From: Larkinella soli
Lineage (GTDB): Bacteria; Bacteroidota; Bacteroidia; Cytophagales; Spirosomataceae
Length of the DNA stretch: 64,000 bases
NCBI RefSeq assembly: GCF_003703975.1
Contig: NZ_QTJY01000016.1
Span: forward strand, 78,868-142,867
Reading direction: 5' to 3'
The notes beneath the pieces were generated by a model. The model searched no databases, had not been told where the DNA came from, and saw nothing but the letters and a program-made list of their open reading frames with translations. Position numbers and translations under genes: made by a program. Positions 18,271 through 27,159 of the stretch are shown here, in pieces. Position 1 is the first letter of the stretch, and the number at the start of each line of letters is the position of its first letter.

Positions 18271-18300
18271 CAAAAGTAGAGCGAAATGGCTAAAGAACAA
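18271..18300 (-). promoter_or_regulatory. Promoter of sucD
   Basis: On the minus strand it reads TTG (18298-18300), a 19-bp spacer, then TACTTTTG (18271-18278). Both boxes and the spacing fit the Bacteroidota sigma consensus TTG-N17-23-TAnnTTTG. The leader is about 50 nt. Confidence 0.62.
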
Positions 18301-18398
18301 AATAGGCCCATTCCTGACGCTCCGGCCGAGGGGTCGGCCGGGTGGTTTGAAACCGGCGTTTATCTTGCCTTTTCCTCCGAAAAATTGTTATTTCCAGT

Positions 18399-18992
18399 AT
18401 GAATGTATCAAATATGGTGTCGGATGCCGTGCTTGCCTTCACGGGTGTCTGGGTGTTTTGGCGGTATTTTCAGGGCCTGAGTTGGTATAATCGCTTGCTG
18501 TGGGGGTTTTTCCTTCTGACAATCTCGGTGACGGCGCTGGTGGGGGTGCTGAAGTTTGCGGGTATCGAAGCCGTCCGGCCCCTGCACCGTTCCCTCGAAA
18601 TCCTGGCCGGTACGCTGGGGGTGGTCTGTGTGGTGGTGGGCGTCTGGGGCCTGGTCATGCGCCAGAAGATTTCACGTACCGGTTTCATGGTCACGGTCGC
18701 TCTGGGGCTGGCCCTGTTCGTGATCCTGCTCAATCCCCGGATCACGGCCTTCGATACGGTAGTATCTTCGCTGGCGATGGTCGTCATTCTCCTGATCGCT
18801 TTCCTCGGCGTTCTGCGCCGGGACCCCCGTTCCTCCTGGATCGTCTTTGCCGTCATGATTCTTGCGCTGGCCACCCGGCTGGTCAAACTGGAGAACCTGC
18901 CCATCCATCCCATTGATTTCTACCATTATACCCTTTCCCTATCGCTTCTCTGCTTCGGCAAGGCGGCCGAAAGCGTGGGGCAGCGGGCGTAG
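18399..18992 (+). CDS. Integral membrane protein of unknown function
   Basis: A 197-residue protein with about six or seven hydrophobic helices covering nearly its whole length (near 5-25, 30-53, 68-88, 96-112, 118-138, 145-162, 176-190) and an HPIDFYHYTL motif before the last helix. That late helix with conserved-looking His and Tyr could be functional, but I do not recognise the family. It stands alone between sucD (divergent) and dnaX (54 bp downstream, same strand), so it may be co-transcribed with dnaX. Confidence 0.7.
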   Translation: MNVSNMVSDAVLAFTGVWVFWRYFQGLSWYNRLLWGFFLLTISVTALVGVLKFAGIEAVRPLHRSLEILAGTLGVVCVVVGVWGLVMRQKISRTGFMVTVALGLALFVILLNPRITAFDTVVSSLAMVVILLIAFLGVLRRDPRSSWIVFAVMILALATRLVKLENLPIHPIDFYHYTLSLSLLCFGKAAESVGQRA

Positions 18993-19045
18993 GCGAATGC
19001 GTTTTTCCGCACCGGCGTTCCAACTTTTTTGGCTAACTTGCAGAC

Positions 19046-20911
19046 ATGGAGAACTTCGTCGTCTCGGCCCGGAAATACCGTCCGGCAACCTTTGATACGG
19101 TCGTCGGGCAAGCCCATATCACCACCACCCTCAAGAACGCCATTCGGACTAATCATCTGGCGCAGGCCTTCCTTTTCTGCGGTCCCCGCGGAGTCGGAAA
19201 GACAACCTGTGCCCGGATTCTGGCCAAGACCATCAACTGCCGGAACCTGAGCCCGGAGGTAGAGCCGTGCAACGAGTGCGAATCCTGCGTCAGCTTCAAT
19301 CAGAACTCCTCCTTCAATATCCACGAGCTGGATGCGGCCTCCAACAACTCCGTCGAAGACATTCGGAATCTGATCGATCAGGTGCGGTATCCGCCCCAGT
19401 CGGGAAAATACAAGATCTATATCATCGACGAGGTTCACATGCTGTCCCAGGCGGCTTTCAACGCCTTCCTGAAGACGCTGGAAGAGCCTCCCTCCTACGC
19501 CATCTTTATTCTGGCGACCACCGAAAAACATAAGATCCTGCCGACGATCCTGTCGCGCTGCCAGATTTTCGACTTCAACCGGATACAGCCGCGCGACATC
19601 GCCGACCACCTCGCCGGCATCGCCCGCAAAGAGAACATCCGGAGCGAATACGAAGCCCTCGAACTGATTGCCCAGAAGGCCGACGGCGGTCTGCGCGATG
19701 CCCTCTCGATGTTCGACCTGAACGTGACGTTCTCGACCGACCGCGCCGTTCGGTACCGGGAAGTTCTTGAAAATCTACATATTCTCGACTACGACTACTA
19801 TTTCCGCCTGACCGACCTGCTGCTGGAAGGCAACCTGCCCCAGAGTCTGCTGCTGTTCGATGAAGTCCTCCGGAAGGGATTCGACGGGCATCAGTTCATC
19901 GTCGGGCTGTGCGAACATTTCCGGAACCTGATGGTCTGCAAGGATGCGGCCACGGTGCAGCTTCTTCAGGTGACCGAAACCGTCCAGCAAAAATACCTTC
20001 AGCAGGCCGCCGGAGCGCCCCTGAGCTTTCTGCTTTCGGCCCTGAGCGTCGGCAGCCAGTGCGACCTCAATTACAAGGCCGCCAAGAGCCAGCGGCTCCA
20101 TGTCGAGGTCTGCCTGATGAAGCTCGCCCACCTGGCGAACGTCCTGGACCTTTCCGCCCTCCCCGTACCCCTGAACGGCCGGACGCAGAGCGAACCGGTC
20201 GAAAAAAAAAACGGCAGCTTAGTTCATAGCGACCCCGCCGGAGAACCGCGCCCGCCGTCCGCCCCGGCTCCTCAGCCGCCGGTGGAAAACCGACCCCCGC
20301 TGACTGCCGAGCCGGATCCCGTGTACGAGCCGGCCCAGCCCGAGCCGGTCGGTTCCAACGGAAGCGGGGCCGCCGTGGCGGTAAAAACCGCTCCGCCGGT
20401 CCGGACGATTCCGGAAATTCCCAAGCCGGTGAGTACCAAACTGCGTACCACGGCCAATCTGACCGATCTGGCCAAACCGGTTCCGGTCCGGAAAGCGAAC
20501 GCCGAGGTGGATGTGGCGGAAGCGCCGGTAAACATCAAAGAAGACAAGGCTTTCATTTTCGAGCAGTTGCAGGCTTCGTGGCAGACCTTCACCCGGCTTC
20601 GTGAACAGCAGGGCGGCTCCAGCACCGAACAGATCATGCTTAACCGGGAGATCCATCTCGACGGAACCACCATTCATATTACCCTCGATAACTCCCTCCA
20701 GGTTGACCTCCTGAACGACCTGCGGCAGGACCTGCTCACCTACCTCCGCCGGCAGCTTCAGAACAGCCAGATTCAGTTGCAGCACAAAGTAGCGGCTCAG
20801 GAAAATCGCCGGATGATCTATACCCCCCAGGACAAATTCAACTATCTGGCCGAGAAAAACCCGGCCCTGCTCGAACTCCGGAAAACGCTGGGGCTGGACG
20901 TCGATTATTAG
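19046..20911 (+). CDS. dnaX: DNA polymerase III subunits gamma/tau
   Basis: The clamp-loader ATPase of the replisome. The N-terminal AAA+ domain has Walker A (GPRGVGKTTCAR, about 44-55), the zinc-binding cysteines (CRNLSPEVEPCNECESC), Walker B DEVHML and the sensor ATTEKHK. Domain III runs to about residue 360. A Pro/Glu-rich linker (386-480) and a tau-like C-terminal domain follow, 621 residues in all. A run of ten A (20202-20211, codons 386-389) sits exactly at the domain III/linker junction; either alternative frame stops within six codons, so a shorter gamma-like product of about 391-394 residues is possible. The TAG stop overlaps the opposing gene's stop. Confidence 0.96.
   Translation: MENFVVSARKYRPATFDTVVGQAHITTTLKNAIRTNHLAQAFLFCGPRGVGKTTCARILAKTINCRNLSPEVEPCNECESCVSFNQNSSFNIHELDAASNNSVEDIRNLIDQVRYPPQSGKYKIYIIDEVHMLSQAAFNAFLKTLEEPPSYAIFILATTEKHKILPTILSRCQIFDFNRIQPRDIADHLAGIARKENIRSEYEALELIAQKADGGLRDALSMFDLNVTFSTDRAVRYREVLENLHILDYDYYFRLTDLLLEGNLPQSLLLFDEVLRKGFDGHQFIVGLCEHFRNLMVCKDAATVQLLQVTETVQQKYLQQAAGAPLSFLLSALSVGSQCDLNYKAAKSQRLHVEVCLMKLAHLANVLDLSALPVPLNGRTQSEPVEKKNGSLVHSDPAGEPRPPSAPAPQPPVENRPPLTAEPDPVYEPAQPEPVGSNGSGAAVAVKTAPPVRTIPEIPKPVSTKLRTTANLTDLAKPVPVRKANAEVDVAEAPVNIKEDKAFIFEQLQASWQTFTRLREQQGGSSTEQIMLNREIHLDGTTIHITLDNSLQVDLLNDLRQDLLTYLRRQLQNSQIQLQHKVAAQENRRMIYTPQDKFNYLAEKNPALLELRKTLGLDVDY
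20202..20211 (+). promoter_or_regulatory. Candidate slippage site in dnaX (A10)
   Basis: Ten consecutive A residues inside codons 386-389. Loss of one A leads to TAG at 20220-20222; gain of one leads to TAG at 20227-20229. Thermus dnaX uses an A-run for transcriptional slippage and E. coli dnaX uses an A-rich ribosomal frameshift at the equivalent place. A role here is inferred. Confidence 0.55.
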
Positions 20912-21897
20912 GAAAGAGCGAGAACCGTGGCGGGATTGGTTTCGAGGATCTGTTTCCAGTCGGCTTTGGTAAACCCACGCCCGTTAAGTTCGGGCATCAG
21001 CTTTTTGAACAATACCGTATAATCCCGGCCGACCGGCCCCCCGTCTGGTTGAGCAGGGTCATACCAGCCGGCATCATGGGAGAGCAGGGTCCGGTGCAGC
21101 AGCCGGTTTTCCTTCATCAGCAGCAGCGTCTCCGCATACTGAGCCACGTTCTTTTCGTCCAACCCGTCCAGACTGACCCAGGCTCCCTCCCGCACCGCCC
21201 GGGCGTAATGCACCATGTTCTGCCCCTGCGCGTGTACCCAGACGAAAGCATCCGGTTTCACCCCCTCCCGCTTCAGGACCTCGATCTGCTCGAAAGCCGG
21301 CACGTAGGGGCCGGTATGGGAGTAGATCGTCAGGCCGGTTTGCTTGTGCGCCCGGGCGGCCGCCGTGACGATTTTCCGGTGCAGGTCCGACAGGGGGCCG
21401 GGATTCACGCTGATCTTCATGAAACCGGGGCGGATGCCCGTACCGTCGATGCCCCCTTCAGCCTCGGCCACCCACCGGTTGGCCAGCTGATCGGCGGTTT
21501 CGGTAAAGGCGTGGCGGGGGAGGTATTTGTTGTCCGAAGCTCCGTAATAACCCGTATTGGTCAGAATCCGAATTCCGGACTGTTCCGACAAGTCCTTCAG
21601 TAACAGCGGGTCGCGGCCCAGATAAGCCGGCGTGCATTCGACCAGCGTCCGGACGCCCGACCGGTGCAGTGTTTCCAGATAGGGCAGCATTCTGGTTATT
21701 ACCTTCGCCCGGTCCCACCGGTCGCGGGTGATCCGGTCGGCGCCGATGAAGTCCACCAGAAGGTGTTCGTGAATGAGGGTCAGACCCAGGTCCGACGGAC
21801 GTACCGGCCCGGTGACGGTCTGTACGGTTTTCCGGGGCTTCAGAGAGGGTAACATTCCGGCGGCCAGGGCCGACCGGAGAAACGTACGACGCTGCAT
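20908..21897 (-). CDS. Phosphotriesterase-family metal hydrolase with Tat signal
   Basis: A TIM-barrel hydrolase of the amidohydrolase superfamily (PTE/PHP family). The N-terminus MQRRTFLRSALAAG fits a twin-arginine signal, so export to the periplasm after folding and metal loading is likely. Metal ligands are visible: HEHL (about 43-46), a candidate bridging Lys in MKISVNPG (about 155), SHTG (about 193), WVHAQGQN (about 220) and SHDAGW (about 273). The natural substrate cannot be read from sequence; family members act on lactones, phosphotriesters or related esters. 329 residues is usual. The gene converges on dnaX with overlapping stop codons. Confidence 0.85.
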   Translation of the reverse strand: MQRRTFLRSALAAGMLPSLKPRKTVQTVTGPVRPSDLGLTLIHEHLLVDFIGADRITRDRWDRAKVITRMLPYLETLHRSGVRTLVECTPAYLGRDPLLLKDLSEQSGIRILTNTGYYGASDNKYLPRHAFTETADQLANRWVAEAEGGIDGTGIRPGFMKISVNPGPLSDLHRKIVTAAARAHKQTGLTIYSHTGPYVPAFEQIEVLKREGVKPDAFVWVHAQGQNMVHYARAVREGAWVSLDGLDEKNVAQYAETLLLMKENRLLHRTLLSHDAGWYDPAQPDGGPVGRDYTVLFKKLMPELNGRGFTKADWKQILETNPATVLALS

Positions 21898-21910
21898 GGC
21901 AGAGCGGGTT

Positions 21911-23014
21911 TCAGGATTTCAGAAAATTCCGGGCCTCCCGGATCGTCGATTTATATTCCGCCAGATCGAGTACTTTTTTGTAATAAGTCTTCGCCTGGTT
22001 GCGGTTGCCGGAGCGGGCGGCCTGCCGGGCCAGACCGGCGTAGGCATGGGCTGAAAATTCTTTGGTAAATACGTCGTTGACCGGCAGTCGGATGGCCGCC
22101 TGATAATTCTCGGCGGCCTCCCTGAGGTCCCCGGCCTTTTCCTGGATCATGGCCTCCAGCACTTTCACCGGCAGCGCCAGAAATTTCTGGGGCATTTCTT
22201 TCAGCCGCGCAATATAAGGCAGGGCCTCCGATCCCCGGCCCGCCAGCACCAGCCCCTCGGCGCAATGCATGTTGAAGACCGGGTTCTGCGGGTATTTGTC
22301 GGCCAGCTGTCGGAACAGGGCGGCCCCTCTTGCAAACTGACTTTCGTGTTTCAGGTAAATCTGGCCGAGATACAGGCCGGTTTCCGTCCTCGTAAAAATA
22401 CCGCGTTTTGCGCCGATTTCCATCTGTTTCAGGCCCAGCGGCATATCGCCGTCCTGAAAAAAGATCATGACCGGCTTGACGATGGGGTGATCCATCGGAT
22501 ACCGCTCGACGTAGTAATTATACAAACCCGTCGTAAAATAGAACTCCGGGTTCTTCTCCATCAGTTTAAAGCCGGCTTTCAGGTAGGAATACGCCTTCCG
22601 GGCCTCATTGACGGCTTTCATGTTCTCGTTGTCGTAGTGGTATTTCATGGCCAGATACCCGTGCGAGGCCATCGAGAAGAACACGCCTTCCGGGTCGTTT
22701 TCGTTCTTCTCCAGAATTTTATCCGAAAGCGCCACGCCCTGGTTGAGGTAGTTCATATACTGATTCATGGCGGTCCGGTTTTCCTTGATGGGCAGATACT
22801 GCCAGTACAGCTGGAGCGACTTCAGAACCGGAAGGACGGGATGATTGGGGTATTTGGCCCTCACCTGACGGACGATCGGGTCGATCTCGTCGAATTCGTA
22901 ATTATAAATTTTGTCGGTAGCTTTCAGAATCAGTTGCTGGGTGGCGGTGTCGTCGATCAGCTGCGCCGATGCCGCCGGCGGCAGCAACCAAAGCAGCAGG
23001 AAGAATTTTTTCAT
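21911..23014 (-). CDS. Exported tetratricopeptide-repeat protein
   Basis: A 367-residue protein with a signal peptide (cleavage near ASAQL) and helical TPR-like repeats along its length (clearest near 225-275, 280-310 and 325-360). TPR proteins of this kind act as protein-interaction scaffolds in the periplasm; no enzymatic motif is seen and no partner can be named. It lies 13 bp upstream of the phosphotriesterase-like gene on the same strand, so the two are likely co-transcribed, and it is divergent from the M16 protease gene. Confidence 0.75.
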   Translation of the reverse strand: MKKFFLLLWLLPPAASAQLIDDTATQQLILKATDKIYNYEFDEIDPIVRQVRAKYPNHPVLPVLKSLQLYWQYLPIKENRTAMNQYMNYLNQGVALSDKILEKNENDPEGVFFSMASHGYLAMKYHYDNENMKAVNEARKAYSYLKAGFKLMEKNPEFYFTTGLYNYYVERYPMDHPIVKPVMIFFQDGDMPLGLKQMEIGAKRGIFTRTETGLYLGQIYLKHESQFARGAALFRQLADKYPQNPVFNMHCAEGLVLAGRGSEALPYIARLKEMPQKFLALPVKVLEAMIQEKAGDLREAAENYQAAIRLPVNDVFTKEFSAHAYAGLARQAARSGNRNQAKTYYKKVLDLAEYKSTIREARNFLKS

Positions 23015-23051
23015 GCGTGGATATGTTGGCCCTTCAGAGGAATGTTCTTTT

Positions 23052-23081
23052 TTGAAGAATACGGTCAGACCGCTACTTTTG
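23052..23081 (+). promoter_or_regulatory. Promoter of the M16 protease/ispF run
   Basis: TTG (23052-23054), a 19-bp spacer, then TACTTTTG (23074-23081), a full match to the Bacteroidota promoter consensus, 45 bp before the ATG at 23127. Confidence 0.62.
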
Positions 23082-23126
23082 TTATTCTCCGGACGCTTAA
23101 CGGTCCTCTCTCCGAAAAAGTTTACT

Positions 23127-24362
23127 ATGATTCGTTACGAGCATTTTGTGTTAAATAACGGCCTGAAGGTGTATGTCCACGAAGACCCGACAACCCCGAT
23201 GGCCGCCGTCAATATTTTGTACAATGTCGGGTCGCGGGATGAGGATGCAAATAAAACCGGTTTTGCCCACCTGTTCGAGCATTTGATGTTCGGCGGTTCA
23301 AAACACATTCCGAGTTACGACGAACCCTTACAGAAGGTGGGTGGAGAGAACAACGCCTTCACTTCTCCCGACATTACCAATTATTACATCACGCTGCCCT
23401 CGGCCAACCTCGAAACCGCCTTCTGGCTCGAATCCGACCGGATGCTGGGCCTTTCCTTCGACCCGACGGTGCTGGACGTGCAGCAGAAGGTGGTCATCGA
23501 GGAGTTCAAACAGCGGTATCTCAACCAGCCCTACGGCGACGTCTGGCTGAAACTCCGGCCGCTGGCCTTCAAGGTTCACCCCTACCGCTGGGCCACGATC
23601 GGCAAGGACATCAGCCACATCGAAAACGCCACCATGGACGATGTGAAGGGCTTTTTCTATAAATATTATCTGCCCAACAACGCCATCCTGGTCGTGGCCG
23701 GGAACGTGACCGTCGAGCAGGTGAAACAGCTTTGCCGGAAATGGTTCGAGCCGATCCCGGCCGGAGCGCCCTACGTCCGAAATCTGCCGCAGGAGCCGGA
23801 GCAGACGGAAGCCCGGTTTCTGGAAACCGAAGCCGAGGTGCCGCTCAATGCCATTTATAAAGCCTTTCATATGCCGGGGCGGTTTACGGACGCCTATTAC
23901 CGGGCCGACCTGCTGAGCGACGTGCTGGGCCGGGGCAAATCGTCCCGACTGTACCGGCGGCTACTGAAGGAGCAGCATCTGTTCACCAGCATTTCGGCCC
24001 ACGTGCTTTCGTCGCTCGACCCCGGTTTGCTGATCGTCAGCGGTTCTCTGAATCAGGGCATTAGGCCGGAGGAAGCCGATGCCGCCATTGAGGAGGTGCT
24101 GAAGGAAGCGGTCGAGCAGTCCATCCCGGAGGAGGAAGTGTCCAAGGTAAAGAACCAGACCGAAGCCACGCTGGTCTTCTCGGAAGTCGAACTGCTGAAC
24201 CGGGCCATGAATCTGGCGTTTGCCGCCAATGCCGGCGACGTCGGGAACGTCAACCGCGAAGCCGACCGCATCCAGGCCATCACCCCCGACGACCTCCAGG
24301 CCATCGCCCGGCAGGTGTTACGAAAAGAAAACAGCTCGACCCTGTACTACCGGGCCGCCTAA
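23127..24362 (+). CDS. M16 family zinc protease
   Basis: A pitrilysin-type metalloprotease. The inverted zinc motif HLFEH (His48, Glu51, His52) and the downstream glutamate in a GGENNAFTSPDITNYY context are intact, and a second, catalytically inert M16 half follows (about 210-405). There is no signal peptide, so it is probably cytoplasmic or peripheral. The start is set at the ATG 23127, just after a promoter; the frame is open for 72 more codons upstream but that stretch overlaps the divergent TPR gene. 411 residues. It is followed by ispF after 9 bp. Confidence 0.92.
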   Translation: MIRYEHFVLNNGLKVYVHEDPTTPMAAVNILYNVGSRDEDANKTGFAHLFEHLMFGGSKHIPSYDEPLQKVGGENNAFTSPDITNYYITLPSANLETAFWLESDRMLGLSFDPTVLDVQQKVVIEEFKQRYLNQPYGDVWLKLRPLAFKVHPYRWATIGKDISHIENATMDDVKGFFYKYYLPNNAILVVAGNVTVEQVKQLCRKWFEPIPAGAPYVRNLPQEPEQTEARFLETEAEVPLNAIYKAFHMPGRFTDAYYRADLLSDVLGRGKSSRLYRRLLKEQHLFTSISAHVLSSLDPGLLIVSGSLNQGIRPEEADAAIEEVLKEAVEQSIPEEEVSKVKNQTEATLVFSEVELLNRAMNLAFAANAGDVGNVNREADRIQAITPDDLQAIARQVLRKENSSTLYYRAA

Positions 24363-24371
24363 CCGACAACC

Positions 24372-24860
24372 ATGATGAAAATACGCGTTGGGCAGGGGTA
24401 TGACGTACATCAGCTGGCGGAAGGACGGGACTTCTGGCTGGGCGGCATCAAAATACCGCATTCGCACGGGGCGCTGGGACACTCGGATGCCGATGTGGTC
24501 TGCCACGTCATCTGCGACGCGCTGCTGGGAGCCGCCGGCCTGCGAAACATCGGCTACCACTTTTCCGACCGGGATCCGCGCTGGAAAGGCATCGACAGCA
24601 AAATTCTGCTGACTGAGGTGATGCGGATGATCCGGGAAGCGAACTACGAAGTCTCCAATGTGGACGTGACCGTCGTGCTGCAGGAACCGAAACTAAACCC
24701 GCACATCCCGGCCATGAAAACCTGCCTGTCCGGGGTCATGAGCATCCCTGAAGAAGATATTTCCATCAAGGCCACCACCTCCGAACACATGGGTTTCGTG
24801 GGCCGGAAAGAAGGCATTGCCGCCCACTGTGTGGCCCTGATTTATTCTGAACCAAAATAA
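24372..24860 (+). CDS. ispF: 2-C-methyl-D-erythritol 2,4-cyclodiphosphate synthase
   Basis: The fifth step of the MEP isoprenoid pathway, forming the cyclodiphosphate with release of CMP. Metal ligands and motifs are present: GYDVHQL (near 8-14), the HSHGALGHSDADV motif (about 34-46) and the late ATTSEHMGFVGRKEGI (about 136-151). 162 residues is the standard length and the enzyme is a cytoplasmic trimer. It lies between the M16 protease and an amidohydrolase with gaps of 9 and 19 bp, so it is part of a polycistronic unit. Confidence 0.97.
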   Translation: MMKIRVGQGYDVHQLAEGRDFWLGGIKIPHSHGALGHSDADVVCHVICDALLGAAGLRNIGYHFSDRDPRWKGIDSKILLTEVMRMIREANYEVSNVDVTVVLQEPKLNPHIPAMKTCLSGVMSIPEEDISIKATTSEHMGFVGRKEGIAAHCVALIYSEPK

Positions 24861-24879
24861 TATTCCGACTCTTTTAACC

Positions 24880-26046
24880 ATGACGCTTCCTTTCCCGCGA
24901 TTCGACCTGACGACCCGGAAACCCATCGGCCTGCTGGTCGGGCTGGCCCTGCTGGCCGCTCCGGCCCTGGCCCAACCGAAAGTATCGACGCCCAGCGGCC
25001 CCATCGACTTCGAAGAATATGAGCCGGTATCGACCCTGAAGGTGCCGGAACACAAAGTAACCCGGTCGAAATATCCCTTTATCGACGTGCATAACCACCA
25101 GTTCGAGATGAACCGGGGCGACCTGCGCAAGCTCATCAGCCAGATGGACAGCCTGAACATGGGTCTCATGGTCAACCTGAGCGGCCGGGGCTTTACGTCC
25201 AATGCCGGCGAAAGCACGAAGTTTCTCGACGATGCCCTGAGCAACATCCGGCAGACCGACCCCAAACGGCTGGCGATCTTCACCAACATCAATTTCGAGA
25301 ACGTGGGCGAACCGGGCTGGACGGAACAGGCCGTGAAGATGCTGGAAAGCGACGTGAAGAAAGGCGCCCGGGGACTTAAGATTTATAAAAGCCTCGGCTT
25401 CAACGTAAAAGACGTCAAGGGGCAGCGCGTACGGGTCGACGACCCCCGGCTGGACCCGATCTGGGCCAAGTGCGGAGAACTGGGCGTGCCGGTGCTGATC
25501 CACACCGCCGACCCCAAATCCTTCTGGGACCCGATGGACCGCTTCAACGAACGCTGGCTGGAACTCAAACTGCATCCGGGCCGCAAGCGCGCCGAAAACA
25601 ACCCGGTTCCCTGGGAGCAGCTCATCGCCGAGCAGCACAACGTGTTCCGGAAACACCCGAAAACCACCTTTATCAACGCCCATATGGGCTGGTATCCGAA
25701 CGATCTGGTGAAGCTCGACAGCCTGATGCAGGCCTTCCCGAACATGCTCGTAGAGATCGGGGCCGTGATCGCGGAACTGGGCCGGCAGCCGCGGGCTTCC
25801 CGGAAGTTTTTCGAGAAGTATCAGGACCGGATTCTGTTTGGCAAAGACAGTTGGGTACCCTCCGAATATTCGACCTATTTCCGGGTGCTCGAAACCGACG
25901 ACGAATATTTTCCCTACCACAAAAAATACCACGCCTTCTGGCGGATGTACGGCATGGCGCTGCCCGACGAAGTGCTGAAGAAGGTGTATTACAAGAATGC
26001 GCTGCGGATCATCCCCGGCCTGGACAAGTCGCAGTTTCCGAATTAA
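24880..26046 (+). CDS. Exported amidohydrolase (amidohydrolase-2 type TIM barrel)
   Basis: A metal-dependent hydrolase/decarboxylase-like protein of 388 residues with an N-terminal hydrophobic segment ending ALAQP that looks like a signal peptide. Candidate metal and catalytic residues: DVHNHQFE (about 68-75), HTADPKSFWDP (about 208-218), NAHMGW (about 268-273) and FGKDSW (about 324). The family covers hydrolases and decarboxylases of small organic acids, and the substrate is unknown. It precedes the enolase-superfamily gene by 6 bp; both could process a common exported or imported compound. Confidence 0.82.
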   Translation: MTLPFPRFDLTTRKPIGLLVGLALLAAPALAQPKVSTPSGPIDFEEYEPVSTLKVPEHKVTRSKYPFIDVHNHQFEMNRGDLRKLISQMDSLNMGLMVNLSGRGFTSNAGESTKFLDDALSNIRQTDPKRLAIFTNINFENVGEPGWTEQAVKMLESDVKKGARGLKIYKSLGFNVKDVKGQRVRVDDPRLDPIWAKCGELGVPVLIHTADPKSFWDPMDRFNERWLELKLHPGRKRAENNPVPWEQLIAEQHNVFRKHPKTTFINAHMGWYPNDLVKLDSLMQAFPNMLVEIGAVIAELGRQPRASRKFFEKYQDRILFGKDSWVPSEYSTYFRVLETDDEYFPYHKKYHAFWRMYGMALPDEVLKKVYYKNALRIIPGLDKSQFPN

Positions 26047-26052
26047 GCCGGT

Positions 26053-27156
26053 ATGCTCACAATCTCCCGCATCGAGGTATTCAAATACGACATCCCGCTG
26101 AAGGCCCCCATCGCCATTTCGCTGGGGGTGATCGAACACGCCCGAAACCTGCTCGTCCGGATGCATACGACCGACGGGCTGACCGGCTGGGGCGAAGGCT
26201 CACCCTTCTGGATGATCGTTGGAGAAACGCAGGAGACCGGCTTCGCGGCCGCCCGCGACCTGGCCCGGCTGCTCGTCGGACGGGATGCGCTCGACATCGA
26301 AGGGAACCTGCAGAAGCTGGACGCTTACCTGCCCGGCAATCCGACCGTCAAAAGCGCCTTCGACATGGCCCTGTATGACCTGGCCGCTCAGGCCGCCGGC
26401 CTGCCGCTGTATGCCTTTCTGGGCGGAGCGAAGCACCGGCTGGTGACGGACGAAACCATTTACCTGAACCCCCCCGAGCGCATGGTCGAGGATGCCCTCC
26501 GCATCCGGGAACAGGGCGGTATTGCCATTAAGGTCAAGCTGGGCACCCACGCGAAGGACGATATCCGGCGGGTCGAAGCCATCCGCGAAGCCGTAGGGGA
26601 AGCCATCCCGATCCGGACCGACGCCAACCAGGGCTGGGATTACGTCACGGCCGTTCAGGTGCTGAAAACCATTCAGGACTGGAACGTGCAGTACTGCGAA
26701 CAACCCGTGAAGCATTGGGCGCTGCCGGACCTGAAGCGCATCCGCCGGCGGACGACGGTGCCGCTCATGGCCGACGAGTCCCTGTTCAGACCGCGCGACG
26801 GCCTCCGGCTGGTGCAGGAAGAAGCCGTCGATTATTTCAACATCAAGCTTTCCAAAAGCGGAGGCATTTATAACGCCCTCAAGATCAATGCGATTGCCGA
26901 GTCTGCCGGGATTCCCTGTATGATCGGCTGCATGTCGGAATCGCGGCTGGCGATTACGGCCAACGCCCACTTTGCCTCGGCCCGCCGGAACGTGATCTTC
27001 TACGACCTGGATGCGCCTTTCGAACACGCCGAAGACCCGGTTACCGGGGGAGTCACCTACCACGGTTACGAAATCGAACTGCCCGACACGCCCGGCATCG
27101 GGGCCGGATGCGATGAAACGTATCTGAAAGGGGCCGAAAAACTGGAAATCCGTTAA
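26053..27156 (+). CDS. Enolase-superfamily enzyme, probable dipeptide epimerase
   Basis: It belongs to the muconate lactonizing/mandelate racemase group. The acid/base pair and Mg2+ ligands are visible: KVKLG (KxK, about 167-171), TDANQGW (about 195), EQPV (about 221), ADESL (about 245) and NIKLSKSGG (about 269-277). The N-terminal pattern and NIKLSK resemble L-Ala-D/L-Glu (dipeptide) epimerases, which recycle murein peptides, but muconate or succinylbenzoate activities cannot be excluded. 367 residues, no signal peptide, cytoplasmic. It is flanked within 7 bp on both sides by the amidohydrolase and a GNAT gene. Confidence 0.83.
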   Translation: MLTISRIEVFKYDIPLKAPIAISLGVIEHARNLLVRMHTTDGLTGWGEGSPFWMIVGETQETGFAAARDLARLLVGRDALDIEGNLQKLDAYLPGNPTVKSAFDMALYDLAAQAAGLPLYAFLGGAKHRLVTDETIYLNPPERMVEDALRIREQGGIAIKVKLGTHAKDDIRRVEAIREAVGEAIPIRTDANQGWDYVTAVQVLKTIQDWNVQYCEQPVKHWALPDLKRIRRRTTVPLMADESLFRPRDGLRLVQEEAVDYFNIKLSKSGGIYNALKINAIAESAGIPCMIGCMSESRLAITANAHFASARRNVIFYDLDAPFEHAEDPVTGGVTYHGYEIELPDTPGIGAGCDETYLKGAEKLEIR

Positions 27157-27159
27157 AAA

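Noticed and set aside
22911..23126. 72-codon N-terminal extension of the M16 protease
   Set aside because: It overlaps the divergent TPR gene and the promoter, and has no family similarity; the ATG at 23127 fits the family start.
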